Below, in pieces: positions 17,295 through 24,547 of a stretch of 40,916 bases of DNA. The notes under the pieces are model-generated. The model was not told the DNA's origin. It did not search any database and saw only the letters and a list, made by a program, of their open reading frames with translations. The first letter of the stretch is position 1. Each line of letters opens with the position of its first letter. Both the position numbers and the translations under genes were made by a program. Origin of the DNA: an uncultured Lachnospiraceae bacterium (GTDB lineage: Bacteria; Bacillota; Clostridia; Lachnospirales; Lachnospiraceae); NCBI GenBank assembly GCA_910579505.1, contig CAJTTZ010000017.1:1-40916 (forward strand), in the 5' to 3' direction.

Positions 17295-18416
17295 CTATTC
17301 GAAATAGGACGCCACCGTCTTCAAATGCTCGATCACGGGCAGATGCTGGGGACAGGCGTTCTCACACTGTCCGCAGGCGATGCAGTCCCCCGCCTTTCCG
17401 AACGTGCCAGTTAAACGGTCGTAATACTCACCCTGTGGCGTCCACCCCTTTCCCTCCACTTCCTGCATCTCCGCATTGTAGAGGGAGAAATACTTCGGGA
17501 TCGCTATCTTTTTCGGACACCCTTCCGTACAATAGGAGCAGCCCGTACAGGGAATCGCAATATTGCCGTTAATCATTGCCGCCGCGCGGTACACCATGCG
17601 CTTCTCATCCTCCGTGAGAGGCTTAAAGTCACTCATATAACTGGTGTTATCCAAAAGCTGTTCCATATTGCTCATACCGCTAAGTACCATCTTTACATTG
17701 TCCAGACTTGCCGCAAAACGGATCGCCCATGAGGGAACCGACATATGCGGGTCGCAGCTTTTAAACATATCCTCAACGGCACCCGGCACCTTGGCAAGTG
17801 TGCCGCCCTTGACAGGCTCCATCACCCAGACAGGCACGCCGTGCTTCGTCGCCACCTCATAACAGAGCTTTGACTGGATCGCGCTGCTCTCCCAATCGAG
17901 ATAGTTGAGCTGCAGCTGCACGAACTCCATCTCCGGGTGCTCCGTCAGCACCTGATCCAGAAATTCCGCATTGTCATGATAGGAAAAGCCCATATGCTTC
18001 ACGAGCCCCTGCTTTTTCTTCTCCGCCAGCCAGTTAAAACAGTCAAAATCCGTGTAAATCTTATAATGCCCGAACCCGATATCGTGAAGCAGATAGTAGT
18101 CAAAAAACGTAACACCCGTCTTTTTAAGCTGTTCCTCAAAGATTTTGTCCCTGTCTTCCTTCGTCTGGAGAAAACTCGCGTGCAGTTTCGTCGCAAGTGT
18201 ATAGCTGTCCCGCGAATGTCTGTCCACCAGACATTCCTTCGCCGCATCCTCACTCTTAAACCCGCAGTACATCCACGCCGTATCGAAATAGGTAAAACCC
18301 CTCTCCAAAAAAACGTCCACCATCTTCTTCGTCGTTTCCAAATCAATACTCGTCGCATCGTTCGGATTATGTAACGGCAGCCGCATCAGACCAAAACCTA
18401 ATTTTTTCGCTTCCAT
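17295..18416 (-). CDS. Aldo/keto reductase with C-terminal 2x[4Fe-4S] domain
   Basis: 373 residues. A TIM-barrel AKR domain (about 1-280): FDTAWMYCGF holds the catalytic Asp and Tyr, LATKLH the Lys, and YYLLHDIG the His. After KPLTEDEKR comes a ferredoxin-like tail with two Cys clusters, CTGCSYCTEGCP (about 288-299) and CIACGQCENACP (about 347-358). The fusion is widespread in anaerobes and suggests electron transfer from ferredoxin to a carbonyl substrate. GGAAAGAAGAGGGAGGAAGT lies just before the start. Confidence 0.93.
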   Translation of the reverse strand: MEAKKLGFGLMRLPLHNPNDATSIDLETTKKMVDVFLERGFTYFDTAWMYCGFKSEDAAKECLVDRHSRDSYTLATKLHASFLQTKEDRDKIFEEQLKKTGVTFFDYYLLHDIGFGHYKIYTDFDCFNWLAEKKKQGLVKHMGFSYHDNAEFLDQVLTEHPEMEFVQLQLNYLDWESSAIQSKLCYEVATKHGVPVWVMEPVKGGTLAKVPGAVEDMFKSCDPHMSVPSWAIRFAASLDNVKMVLSGMSNMEQLLDNTSYMSDFKPLTEDEKRMVYRAAAMINGNIAIPCTGCSYCTEGCPKKIAIPKYFSLYNAEMQEVEGKGWTPQGEYYDRLTGTFGKAGDCIACGQCENACPQHLPVIEHLKTVASYFE

Positions 18417-18485
18417 ACTTCCTCCCTCTTCTTTCCTTATCTAATTCATCTTAGTTAATTGCGAAAATCATCTCAACGTTACATC

Positions 18486-18618
18486 ATTGTGCAAATCATA
18501 TAACCATAAGCAGACCCTTGGAAGCCGTCAGTGCTTAACGAGGTGTTTTCGAGTTTAGCACTGTTACGGCTGGAACGGAGCGCAAGCGCGTCTGTGTTGG
18601 TTATATGATTTGTGCAAT
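18486..18618. repeat. 133-bp imperfect palindrome / structured intergenic element
   Basis: The outer arms 18486-18506 and 18598-18618 pair over 21 positions; 19 are Watson-Crick and two would be G-U in RNA. Inside are CAGAC/GTCTG (18511-18515 / 18590-18594), AGCCGT/ACGGCT (18523-18528 / 18566-18571), CAGTGCT/AGCACTG (18529-18535 / 18557-18563) and a small GCGC-AA-GCGC hairpin (18580-18589). The outer stem, inner long hairpin and side hairpin give a multi-branched fold. It lies between the ZIP stop and the reductase start. It could be a mobile palindromic repeat (MITE-like) or a structured RNA. Confidence 0.75.
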
Positions 18619-18645
18619 TCCAATAACTATCGAGGAGTTTCGCTC

Positions 18646-19419
18646 TCAACCAAGCGCCACATCTAAAATCATCATAATCACAAACCCGACTGCCACGCCC
18701 ACGGTACCGATATTGCTGTGCGTTCCCGCCTGTGCCTCGGGAATCAGTTCCTCAGCCACCACATAGATCATCGCGCCTGCCGCAAATGCCAAAAATACAG
18801 GCAGTGCCGAGACAATCTGCTCCGCCAGCAGAATCGTGACAAACGCGCCGATTGGCTCCACAATCCCGGAAAGCGCCCCGTATACAAATGCCTTTCCCCG
18901 GGAAACACCCTCGCTTCGAAGCGGCATGGAGATAATCGCGCCCTCGGGAAAATTCTGGATGGCAATGCCGACTGCAAGGGCAAAAGCCCCCGCCATGGTA
19001 ATACCCGCGTCTCCGATTAACGCCCCCGCAAAGGTTACGCCCACGGACATACCTTCTGGAATGTTATGCAGCGTTACTGCAAGGACAAGCATGGTCGTTT
19101 TTTTTAACGAGGATTCCACACCCTCCGGCTCCGTACTCTCCAGATGCAGATGCGGAATCAGACTGTCCAGCGCAAGAAGAAACGCCATACCGCCCAAAAA
19201 TCCCCCTGCCGCCGGAAGCCACGCGATCTGCCCCATCTCGCCCGCCATATCAATCGCCGGTATCAGAAGAGACCACACCGAAGCGGCAATCATAACCCCC
19301 GAGGCAAATCCGAGCAGAAGCCTTTCTATCTCCTTATGCATCCCCCGCATGAAAAATACCATAGCCGAACCGAGAGTCGTTCCCAAAAAGGGAATCAGTA
19401 ATCCCGCAAACAACTGCAT
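18646..19419 (-). CDS. ZIP family divalent metal transporter
   Basis: 257 residues with about eight membrane helices. LAVTLHNIPEGMSVGVTFAG contains the HNIPEG metal site of helix IV and AIQNFPEGAIISMPL the matching helix V motif. A short His-containing loop (LIPHLHLES) lies between helices III and IV. ZIP proteins move Zn2+, Fe2+ or Mn2+ into the cytoplasm. The order of motifs matches the GufA/ZupT branch. An AAGGAAGG lies upstream of the ATG. Confidence 0.93.
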   Translation of the reverse strand: MQLFAGLLIPFLGTTLGSAMVFFMRGMHKEIERLLLGFASGVMIAASVWSLLIPAIDMAGEMGQIAWLPAAGGFLGGMAFLLALDSLIPHLHLESTEPEGVESSLKKTTMLVLAVTLHNIPEGMSVGVTFAGALIGDAGITMAGAFALAVGIAIQNFPEGAIISMPLRSEGVSRGKAFVYGALSGIVEPIGAFVTILLAEQIVSALPVFLAFAAGAMIYVVAEELIPEAQAGTHSNIGTVGVAVGFVIMMILDVALG

Positions 19420-19520
19420 ACTCTGTCTACCTTCCTTACTTCACCTTTACTGTATACCCGGCAGCAACCGTCCGAAACTGAAATGCCCTATAATAGCTTA
19501 CGCCTTTGGGACGAAAAATG

Positions 19521-19895
19521 CTACAGCAAAGCGTCCTGCCGCTTTCCGCCTTTGGCTTTTCTCTTTCCGCCCGCCACCAGATCATAACTCTCAGCAATCA
19601 TGCGTCTGATGTCCTCGTCAGGTATCGTACCGTCAAGAATCACTGTATTCCAATGTTCCTTGTTCTGATGGTATCCCGGAATCACGGCGTCGTAGGTCTG
19701 CCGCCAGAAATCCCGCCACGCCGGATCCACCTTGATATTGATCCGCATACTCCCTTCATATTCATATGTCCACAAAAACGCTTTTTTATTCCTGCAACAC
19801 CTCACCAGCACCCAGTTCATGTCGTGAAAAGGCATGTCCTGGTACACGTCAGGAAACGTCATGCCGTATTGCAGCGCCTCTTCTCTCGTCGTCAT
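19521..19895 (-). CDS. MmcQ/YjbR family protein
   Basis: 124 residues from the ATG at 19895, preceded by GGGGTGAG; an upstream open frame to 20021 lacks a ribosome site. ALQYGMTFPDVYQDMPF, the Trp-rich DPAWRDFWRQTYDAVIPGY and HWNTVILDGTIPDEDIRRMI are typical of the YjbR/CyaY-like fold. These are small proteins with proposed DNA-binding properties and no established function. The tail is Lys/Arg rich (GGKRKAKGGKRQ). Confidence 0.88.
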   Translation of the reverse strand: MTTREEALQYGMTFPDVYQDMPFHDMNWVLVRCCRNKKAFLWTYEYEGSMRINIKVDPAWRDFWRQTYDAVIPGYHQNKEHWNTVILDGTIPDEDIRRMIAESYDLVAGGKRKAKGGKRQDALL

Positions 19896-20036
19896 AGTCT
19901 CACCCCAGTGTTTCCAGTATACCACTTCCACAGACGCATTTTCAACGACTTTTCCCCTGCACAGCTTCCCCGAAATATCCCCTTCTCCACTGCAAAACAA
20001 TCTACCGCACAATTCCCGCAATTTTCATATTTTATC

Positions 20037-20066
20037 TTTACCGTCGCACTTCTTCTATAGTATAGT
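20037..20066 (+). promoter_or_regulatory. Possible promoter of the glutamine synthetase gene
   Basis: TTTACC (20037-20042) and TATAGT (20061-20066) are 18 bases apart, about 77 bases before the start. The -35 is weak and a second AT-rich box (TTATTATAC) follows, so the assignment is tentative. I see no clear GlnR box. Confidence 0.4.
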
Positions 20067-20142
20067 GTTATTATACATACAGTTCAGCGTCTGCCATCCT
20101 GCATCGGCACACTGCTGAACAACCAGACAGGGGGATATACTT

Positions 20143-21570
20143 ATGGACAAAAGTGCAGAAATCAGAAAACTGTGTCAGGAGAAGGAGATCCGCATGATCG
20201 ACTTCAAAATGACCGACATTGACGGACGTTGGCGTCACATCACAATACCGGTGGAGCGGTTTGATGAGAACGTCTTCGTCTACGGAATCGGCTTCGACGG
20301 TTCCAACTACGGGTACGCGCCCGTTGAAAAGAGCGACATGGTCTTTTTGCCGGATCCCGATACCGCCTACGTGGATCCTTTTGCGGATGTGCCCACACTG
20401 ACCATGTGCGGCAACGTCTGCGTGATCGGAAAGGGCGAGAACACACCCTTCGACCAGTACCCGAAAAATGTCACCCTCCACGCCATGGATTATATGAAAA
20501 AAACCGGCGTCGCGGACGAGATGGTGATCGGACCCGAGTTTGAATTTTATCTGTTCGACTCCGCCCGCTACGAGGTGTCGCCCAGACAGTGCGCTTATCA
20601 AATAGACACAAGACAGGCCGAATGGAACTGCAGGCTTGATACGCCCGGCAACAACGGCTACGAAGTGACCCACGGCGGCTACCACATCGCCGCGCCGCAG
20701 GATGTGGGCTACGATCTGCGCAGCCGTATGTGTGTGGAAATGGAAAAATGGGGCATCAAGGTGAAGTATCACCACCACGAAGTCGGCGGTCCCGGTCAGA
20801 TGGAGATCGAGGTGGAGCTCGCCGATATGCCCACCATGGCGGACAACACCATGATTATCAAATATATCATCAAAAACATGGCGGCTCGTGAAGGCAAGAC
20901 TGCTACCTTCCTGCCCAAGCCCATCTACAAGGAGGCCGGCAACGGGCTTCACGTACATATGCTTCTCAAAAAGGACGGCAATCCCGTCTTCTACGACGAG
21001 AACGGCTACTCCGGCTTAAGCCAGACCGCCCACTACTTTATCGGCGGACTGCTCTCACACATCGCGTCGCTGTGCGCTTTCACCAACCCTTCCACCAATT
21101 CTTTCAAGAGACTGGTGCCCGGTTATGAAGCTCCCGTGACGGTCGGTTACGCCACATCGAACCGCAGCGCGGTCATCCGCATTCCCGCCTACGCGAAATC
21201 CCCGGAGGCAAAGCGTTTCGAGCTGCGAAACCCTGACGCCACCGCCAATCCCTACTACGCTTACGCGGCAATCCTGATGGCGGGCCTGGACGGCATTGAA
21301 AAGAAGATCGACCCTGCGGAAAGCGGCTGGGGGCCTTACGACTTTAACCTCTACACCCTCTCCCCGGAAGAGCAGAAGAAAATAAAAGGTCTGCCCAAAT
21401 CGCTAGACGAAGCACTTGATGCGCTGGAGAAGGATCACGACTATCTGACGAAGGACGGGGTGTTCCCGGAGCGGCTGATCGACGTGTGGATTGCAAGAAA
21501 ACGCGCCGAGGCAAAGGAGGCAGGACAGATTCCTACGCCGGCGGAGTTTATGATGTATTATGACCTATAA
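20143..21570 (+). CDS. glnA: Type I glutamine synthetase
   Basis: 475 residues. Grasp domain then catalytic domain with GPEFEFYLFD, HHHEVGGPGQMEIE, AGNGLHVHMLL, NPSTNSFKRLVPGYEAPVTV and NRSAVIRIP. These hold the metal, ammonium and ATP sites. It joins glutamate and ammonia using ATP. The length, the ending PAEFMMYYDL, and NLYTLSPEE in the position of the adenylylated Tyr of E. coli GlnA resemble the GSI-beta type more than the shorter (about 440) Bacillota GSI-alpha. GGGGGATATACTT precedes the ATG. The gene stands alone. Confidence 0.93.
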   Translation: MDKSAEIRKLCQEKEIRMIDFKMTDIDGRWRHITIPVERFDENVFVYGIGFDGSNYGYAPVEKSDMVFLPDPDTAYVDPFADVPTLTMCGNVCVIGKGENTPFDQYPKNVTLHAMDYMKKTGVADEMVIGPEFEFYLFDSARYEVSPRQCAYQIDTRQAEWNCRLDTPGNNGYEVTHGGYHIAAPQDVGYDLRSRMCVEMEKWGIKVKYHHHEVGGPGQMEIEVELADMPTMADNTMIIKYIIKNMAAREGKTATFLPKPIYKEAGNGLHVHMLLKKDGNPVFYDENGYSGLSQTAHYFIGGLLSHIASLCAFTNPSTNSFKRLVPGYEAPVTVGYATSNRSAVIRIPAYAKSPEAKRFELRNPDATANPYYAYAAILMAGLDGIEKKIDPAESGWGPYDFNLYTLSPEEQKKIKGLPKSLDEALDALEKDHDYLTKDGVFPERLIDVWIARKRAEAKEAGQIPTPAEFMMYYDL

Positions 21571-21572
21571 CC

Positions 21573-21622
21573 GGAGAAAATTCCTTCGGAATTATCTCCA
21601 CGAAAATTCCTTCGGAATTTTC
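21573..21622. repeat. Two tandem AATTCC-TTC-GGAATT hairpins
   Basis: The first hairpin pairs 21573-21584 with 21588-21599 (12 bp, one mismatch). The second pairs 21602-21610 with 21614-21622 (9 bp, perfect). Both have a TTC loop and lie directly after the glutamine synthetase stop. The second is followed by CACGAGTG, as in the copy near 6546 on the other strand. Confidence 0.65.
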
Positions 21623-21648
21623 TTCACGAGTGTTTACACATTCGGTAT

Positions 21649-21667
21649 GGGGCGGGTTCCCCGCCCC
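21649..21667 (+). terminator. Very GC-rich hairpin after glutamine synthetase
   Basis: GGGGCGGG and CCCGCCCC form a perfect 8-bp stem with a TTC loop. There is no U tract (ACTGCAG follows), so it may be a transcript-stabilising or attenuating hairpin rather than a classic terminator. It sits 26 bases before the next start codon. Confidence 0.5.
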
Positions 21668-21693
21668 ACTGCAGTCATTGAGGAGGAAACCTT

Positions 21694-21933
21694 ATGTACG
21701 GCAGAATGACAGATAAAAATCACCAGCCGGAAATCTTGGAGATCAGACAGCATGTCGGTGAAACAGGCTGGACTTTTTTACAGAAATTTGAGGATATCCT
21801 ACAGTCCAAATACGATTTGCCATTTCCCTATATATTCTTGAGGAGACACAGTCTGCCTCCGCATATGGAATCGTTACCGCAGCCAGCTACATTCACCAAA
21901 ATCGGAATCAAAAAAATATCATACCGTTACTGA
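21694..21933 (+). pseudogene. DUF3788-like gene remnant
   Basis: A strong ribosome site (GAGGAGGAAACCTT) precedes an ATG. The first 45 or so residues (MYGRMTDKNHQPEILEI..., ILQSKYDL) look like the start of the DUF3788 family. The frame then becomes Pro/Arg-rich nonsense-like sequence and stops, while frame 3 from about 21800 to 21971 reads a more protein-like stretch (AYGIVTAASYIHQN). The most economical view is a truncated or fused gene with a disrupted frame. The family match is from memory of its N-terminus. Confidence 0.5.
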
Positions 21934-21967
21934 AACCATCCGCTTTGATCTGCACGCTGTCCTGTAT

Positions 21968-22306
21968 TTGATTTTTAAGGAGAAAAAATATATCAGTGAG
22001 ACAATGCTGCTAATCCTCGGAGGCACGACTGCCGTCCTTATTGCAGAAAAGTTCCAGACGAAAAATCTATATCTGTTCCTCATGGCAATGGGCGCTTCAT
22101 TTTTCATTCTACTCCCGCCCCTGTCCACAAATATGACTCCCAAAACGGCTTTTGTATTTGTCTGCCTTGCGAGCATGACGATTCTCTATGAAACGTGGGA
22201 AGAAAACCTCAGCTTTTTATTCGGGATCATAGCAGTGCTGACAATAGGGATGGCAACCTTTGGAAAACGGGTATATGCGCAGCTTCAGAAAGCTGATCCT
22301 GTATAA
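21968..22306 (+). CDS. Small putative membrane protein, unknown
   Basis: 112 residues from a TTG start (an ATG lies at 22004). There are about four hydrophobic segments: MLLILGGTTAVLIA, YLFLMAMGASFFILLPP, TAFVFVCLASMTILYE and LSFLFGIIAVLTIGMA. No family is recognised. There is no good ribosome site for either start. It may be the C-terminal part of a larger membrane protein whose first part is the out-of-frame stretch immediately upstream. Confidence 0.4.
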   Translation: MIFKEKKYISETMLLILGGTTAVLIAEKFQTKNLYLFLMAMGASFFILLPPLSTNMTPKTAFVFVCLASMTILYETWEENLSFLFGIIAVLTIGMATFGKRVYAQLQKADPV

Positions 22307-22312
22307 AGTTAT

Positions 22313-23398
22313 CTATGCCCACTCGTATCTCGGGCGGGCTTTCCACGGAATGATTCCTTCCTTCATAAGCCTTCCCTGCACAATATAGTCTTTTACATTC
22401 TGCGAATCTGCAAAGCGCTCGATTCCGCTTAACCGCCTATATCCATTTGAAATAACGAATGCTCGATATGCCTTTTCATCGATCAAAAACTCTCCCGCCA
22501 TGCTGTCCGCTTTGGCTTCCACATCTCCCGATACAGAATCAAAATCAATAAATTCGTGTTTTGTATCGCCATTTAGGATATGCGCGATCTCATGAAACAA
22601 AGTGAACCAGAAAATATCCGCAAATTTTTGTCTAAGCGTCATACAGAGAATCAACGCCCCATCCTCCGTTTCCTTAATGAATCCCTGTACCGGCGCACCT
22701 GTAAAATTAGGAACAATCCGAAAAGCAATACCGCACTCAGAGAAAATATCTGACAATTTCTTCTGTATCTGATTTGCCCTCATAAACATGACACGTTTAA
22801 TATCCGGAATCCTATTCTTAAGCTTCTCAACATTGATTCGATCTGCAATTTCAATATTTTTAGTGAGCAGCTCACACATCCTTTGCCACGCAAATAACAC
22901 ATATGGGTCTACATTCGCATTTTTACTTTGGGCACGATAGGCTGCCGCATATGAGATTTTAGGCGTATCCAGCAGATTACTGATTCCGAATATCCTCCGT
23001 AAATCCAAGACCATTGCCGGAGCATTCGTCTCCCTGTCAAGCCACCCATAAGATATCCATACATCTATCACTTCTTTCAGATTTTTCAAGATTCCAATTT
23101 CTTTCTCAGTAATATTATTCAATTCCTCAAACTCAAGAAGCTCACGGTCATAATTCGTCTGTAGATTCATCCAAAAGGAAGCCTCTATTCCCAAAGCATA
23201 TTCAAGCTTTTTTGCAAAAGCGGCTGAAATATTCTTATGACCATGTATCACCGTACTGATATGTTTCTCAGTCATTCCCGTTCTGACAGCCAGCTCTCTT
23301 TGCGTCATTTCCCTGTCTTCAATTACCTCTGCTAATGTTTCGCCCGGATGAATAATATAGTCACGGGATAATCCAACTGAATTTTTTTCCTTTGCCAT
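22313..23398 (-). CDS. HigA-like antitoxin fused to ImmA/IrrE metallopeptidase
   Basis: 361 residues from the ATG at 23398 (a TTG at 23407 is the alternative). The N-terminus (about 15-80) is an XRE-type helix-turn-helix of HigA kind: HPGETLAEVIEDREMTQREL, AVRTGMTEKHISTVIHGHK. The C-terminal half contains FTLFHEIAHILNGD, the zinc-binding HExxH motif of ImmA/IrrE (COG2856) peptidases, with EAKADSMAGEFLI supplying the third ligand. The gene overlaps the upstream toxin gene by 38 bases. The protein probably neutralises HigB and represses the operon; the peptidase may regulate its own or another repressor's stability. Confidence 0.88.
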   Translation of the reverse strand: MAKEKNSVGLSRDYIIHPGETLAEVIEDREMTQRELAVRTGMTEKHISTVIHGHKNISAAFAKKLEYALGIEASFWMNLQTNYDRELLEFEELNNITEKEIGILKNLKEVIDVWISYGWLDRETNAPAMVLDLRRIFGISNLLDTPKISYAAAYRAQSKNANVDPYVLFAWQRMCELLTKNIEIADRINVEKLKNRIPDIKRVMFMRANQIQKKLSDIFSECGIAFRIVPNFTGAPVQGFIKETEDGALILCMTLRQKFADIFWFTLFHEIAHILNGDTKHEFIDFDSVSGDVEAKADSMAGEFLIDEKAYRAFVISNGYRRLSGIERFADSQNVKDYIVQGRLMKEGIIPWKARPRYEWA

Positions 23399-23756
23399 GA
23401 TAATCAATCACCCCTTCGATAATTAGTGTATCGCAATTTTTCAAACTTTCTGCACTCAAGTCTTTTGCTATTGGTTTTACAATCAAGCGATAATTGGCAG
23501 ATACTCTTAATGAATACGTTCCTTTTCGGTCTCCTTCCAGAGACTCCATTTTCCCTATTCCGGACTGTTGAAGGGTTGAAAACGAAGAGAAAGCGACGAT
23601 TTGATTGTATCGCTTCTTTACCGACTTCGTTAATTCCGCGCCAATTTCCTTCTTCATCAAGTTTTCAGACTTGCGAACGTCATTCAAATCGTCAAATAAT
23701 TCTTTGACTCTGTCATCTTCAAATTCAACGTACAGAGCGGAAGCACCTCCTTTCAT
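23361..23756 (-). CDS. HigB/RelE-type toxin
   Basis: Open frame of 131 residues. From YVEFEDDRVKELFDD to the end it matches HigB mRNA interferases: NYRLIVKPI and the final VIEGVIDYHGK in the RelE-fold strand positions. The first ATG (23756) is immediately followed by AAAGGAGG, which is itself the best ribosome site. The true start may therefore be the CTG at 23735, giving 124 residues beginning at the conserved (M)YVEFEDD. The order toxin then antitoxin, and the overlap, are classic for HigBA. Confidence 0.85.
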   Translation of the reverse strand: MKGGASALYVEFEDDRVKELFDDLNDVRKSENLMKKEIGAELTKSVKKRYNQIVAFSSFSTLQQSGIGKMESLEGDRKGTYSLRVSANYRLIVKPIAKDLSAESLKNCDTLIIEGVIDYHGKGKKFSWIIP

Positions 23757-23760
23757 TTTG

Positions 23761-23808
23761 CTTACCTTTTAGGTAAGTTCATTGTAACATATGGATTACA
23801 AAAGTCAA
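23761..23808 (-). promoter_or_regulatory. HigBA promoter with palindromic operator
   Basis: On the minus strand TTGACT (23803-23808) and TACAAT (23781-23786) are 16 bases apart. Immediately downstream, CTTACCT-TTT-AGGTAAG (23761-23777) is a perfect 7-bp inverted repeat covering the expected transcription start. It is well placed to be the operator for autoregulation by the HigA-like HTH. Confidence 0.75.
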
Positions 23809-23859
23809 TCCCTTCTCACATAGATATCTGAGCACTATCCTTTTTCATATCGAAAATGA

Positions 23860-23888
23860 TTGCTATAAGGGAACTTTTCTAGTACAGT
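23860..23888 (+). promoter_or_regulatory. Promoter of the YdeI-family gene
   Basis: TTGCTA (23860-23865) and TACAGT (23883-23888) are 17 bases apart, about 46 bases before the start codon. Confidence 0.6.
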
Positions 23889-23934
23889 AAATACAGATTA
23901 ATGTCTATCACTTTCTGTAAAGGAGACTAATATT

Positions 23935-24495
23935 ATGAACGATACCCTGCATTTCCCCACCAGAGAAGAATTTAGAAACTGGCTTTCCGAGAACTGTCTC
24001 TCAGAAGACGGCGTCTGGCTCCTATTCGGCAAGGCGGGCGGACCGAAAACCCTGAAAGCCGGGGAGGCTCTGGAAGAGGCCCTCTGTTTCGGCTGGATCG
24101 ACGGACAGATGCAGAGCATTGACGAGAAAAGCTACAAAAAGTATTTTTCGCAGCGCAGGGAAAACAGCAAGTGGTCGGAGAAGAACAAGGCACTGGTCAA
24201 AGAACTGGAAGAGCGGGGCATCATGACTGACCACGGCAGAAAGAAAATCGAGGAAGCGAAGCAGAACGGTCAGTGGGACAAGCCCAAACCCGCGGCAGTT
24301 ACGGAGGAGCAGATTGAAATGCTCTCCGCCCTGTTGAAAGAATACGAGCCAGCCTTCACAAACTTTCAGGCAATGTCCCCTTCCGTGAAGAAAACATACA
24401 CGAAAGCGTATCTCGACGCAAAGACAGATGCCGGGCGGGAAAAGCGAATCGCGTGGATGGTGGACAGGCTGAATCGGAATTTGAAGCCGATGTAG
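23935..24495 (+). CDS. YdeI/OmpD-associated family protein
   Basis: 186 residues. REEFRNWLSENCLSEDGVWL, EALCFGWIDGQMQSIDEKSY and the C-terminal KTYTKAYLDAKTDAGREKRI match the YdeI family (DUF1905-associated, bacteriocin-protection-like). The molecular function is not established. AAAGGAGACTAATATT is the ribosome site. It stands alone with its own promoter, divergent from higBA. Confidence 0.88.
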   Translation: MNDTLHFPTREEFRNWLSENCLSEDGVWLLFGKAGGPKTLKAGEALEEALCFGWIDGQMQSIDEKSYKKYFSQRRENSKWSEKNKALVKELEERGIMTDHGRKKIEEAKQNGQWDKPKPAAVTEEQIEMLSALLKEYEPAFTNFQAMSPSVKKTYTKAYLDAKTDAGREKRIAWMVDRLNRNLKPM

Positions 24496-24547
24496 CGGTT
24501 ATGTATGCCTTATTATCCCCAATGTAATAATAGAAAGGACGCTAAAG

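Noticed and set aside
20071..20958. 295-codon open frame on the minus strand
   Set aside because: It is a shadow of the glutamine synthetase gene; the plus frame has all family motifs and a ribosome site.
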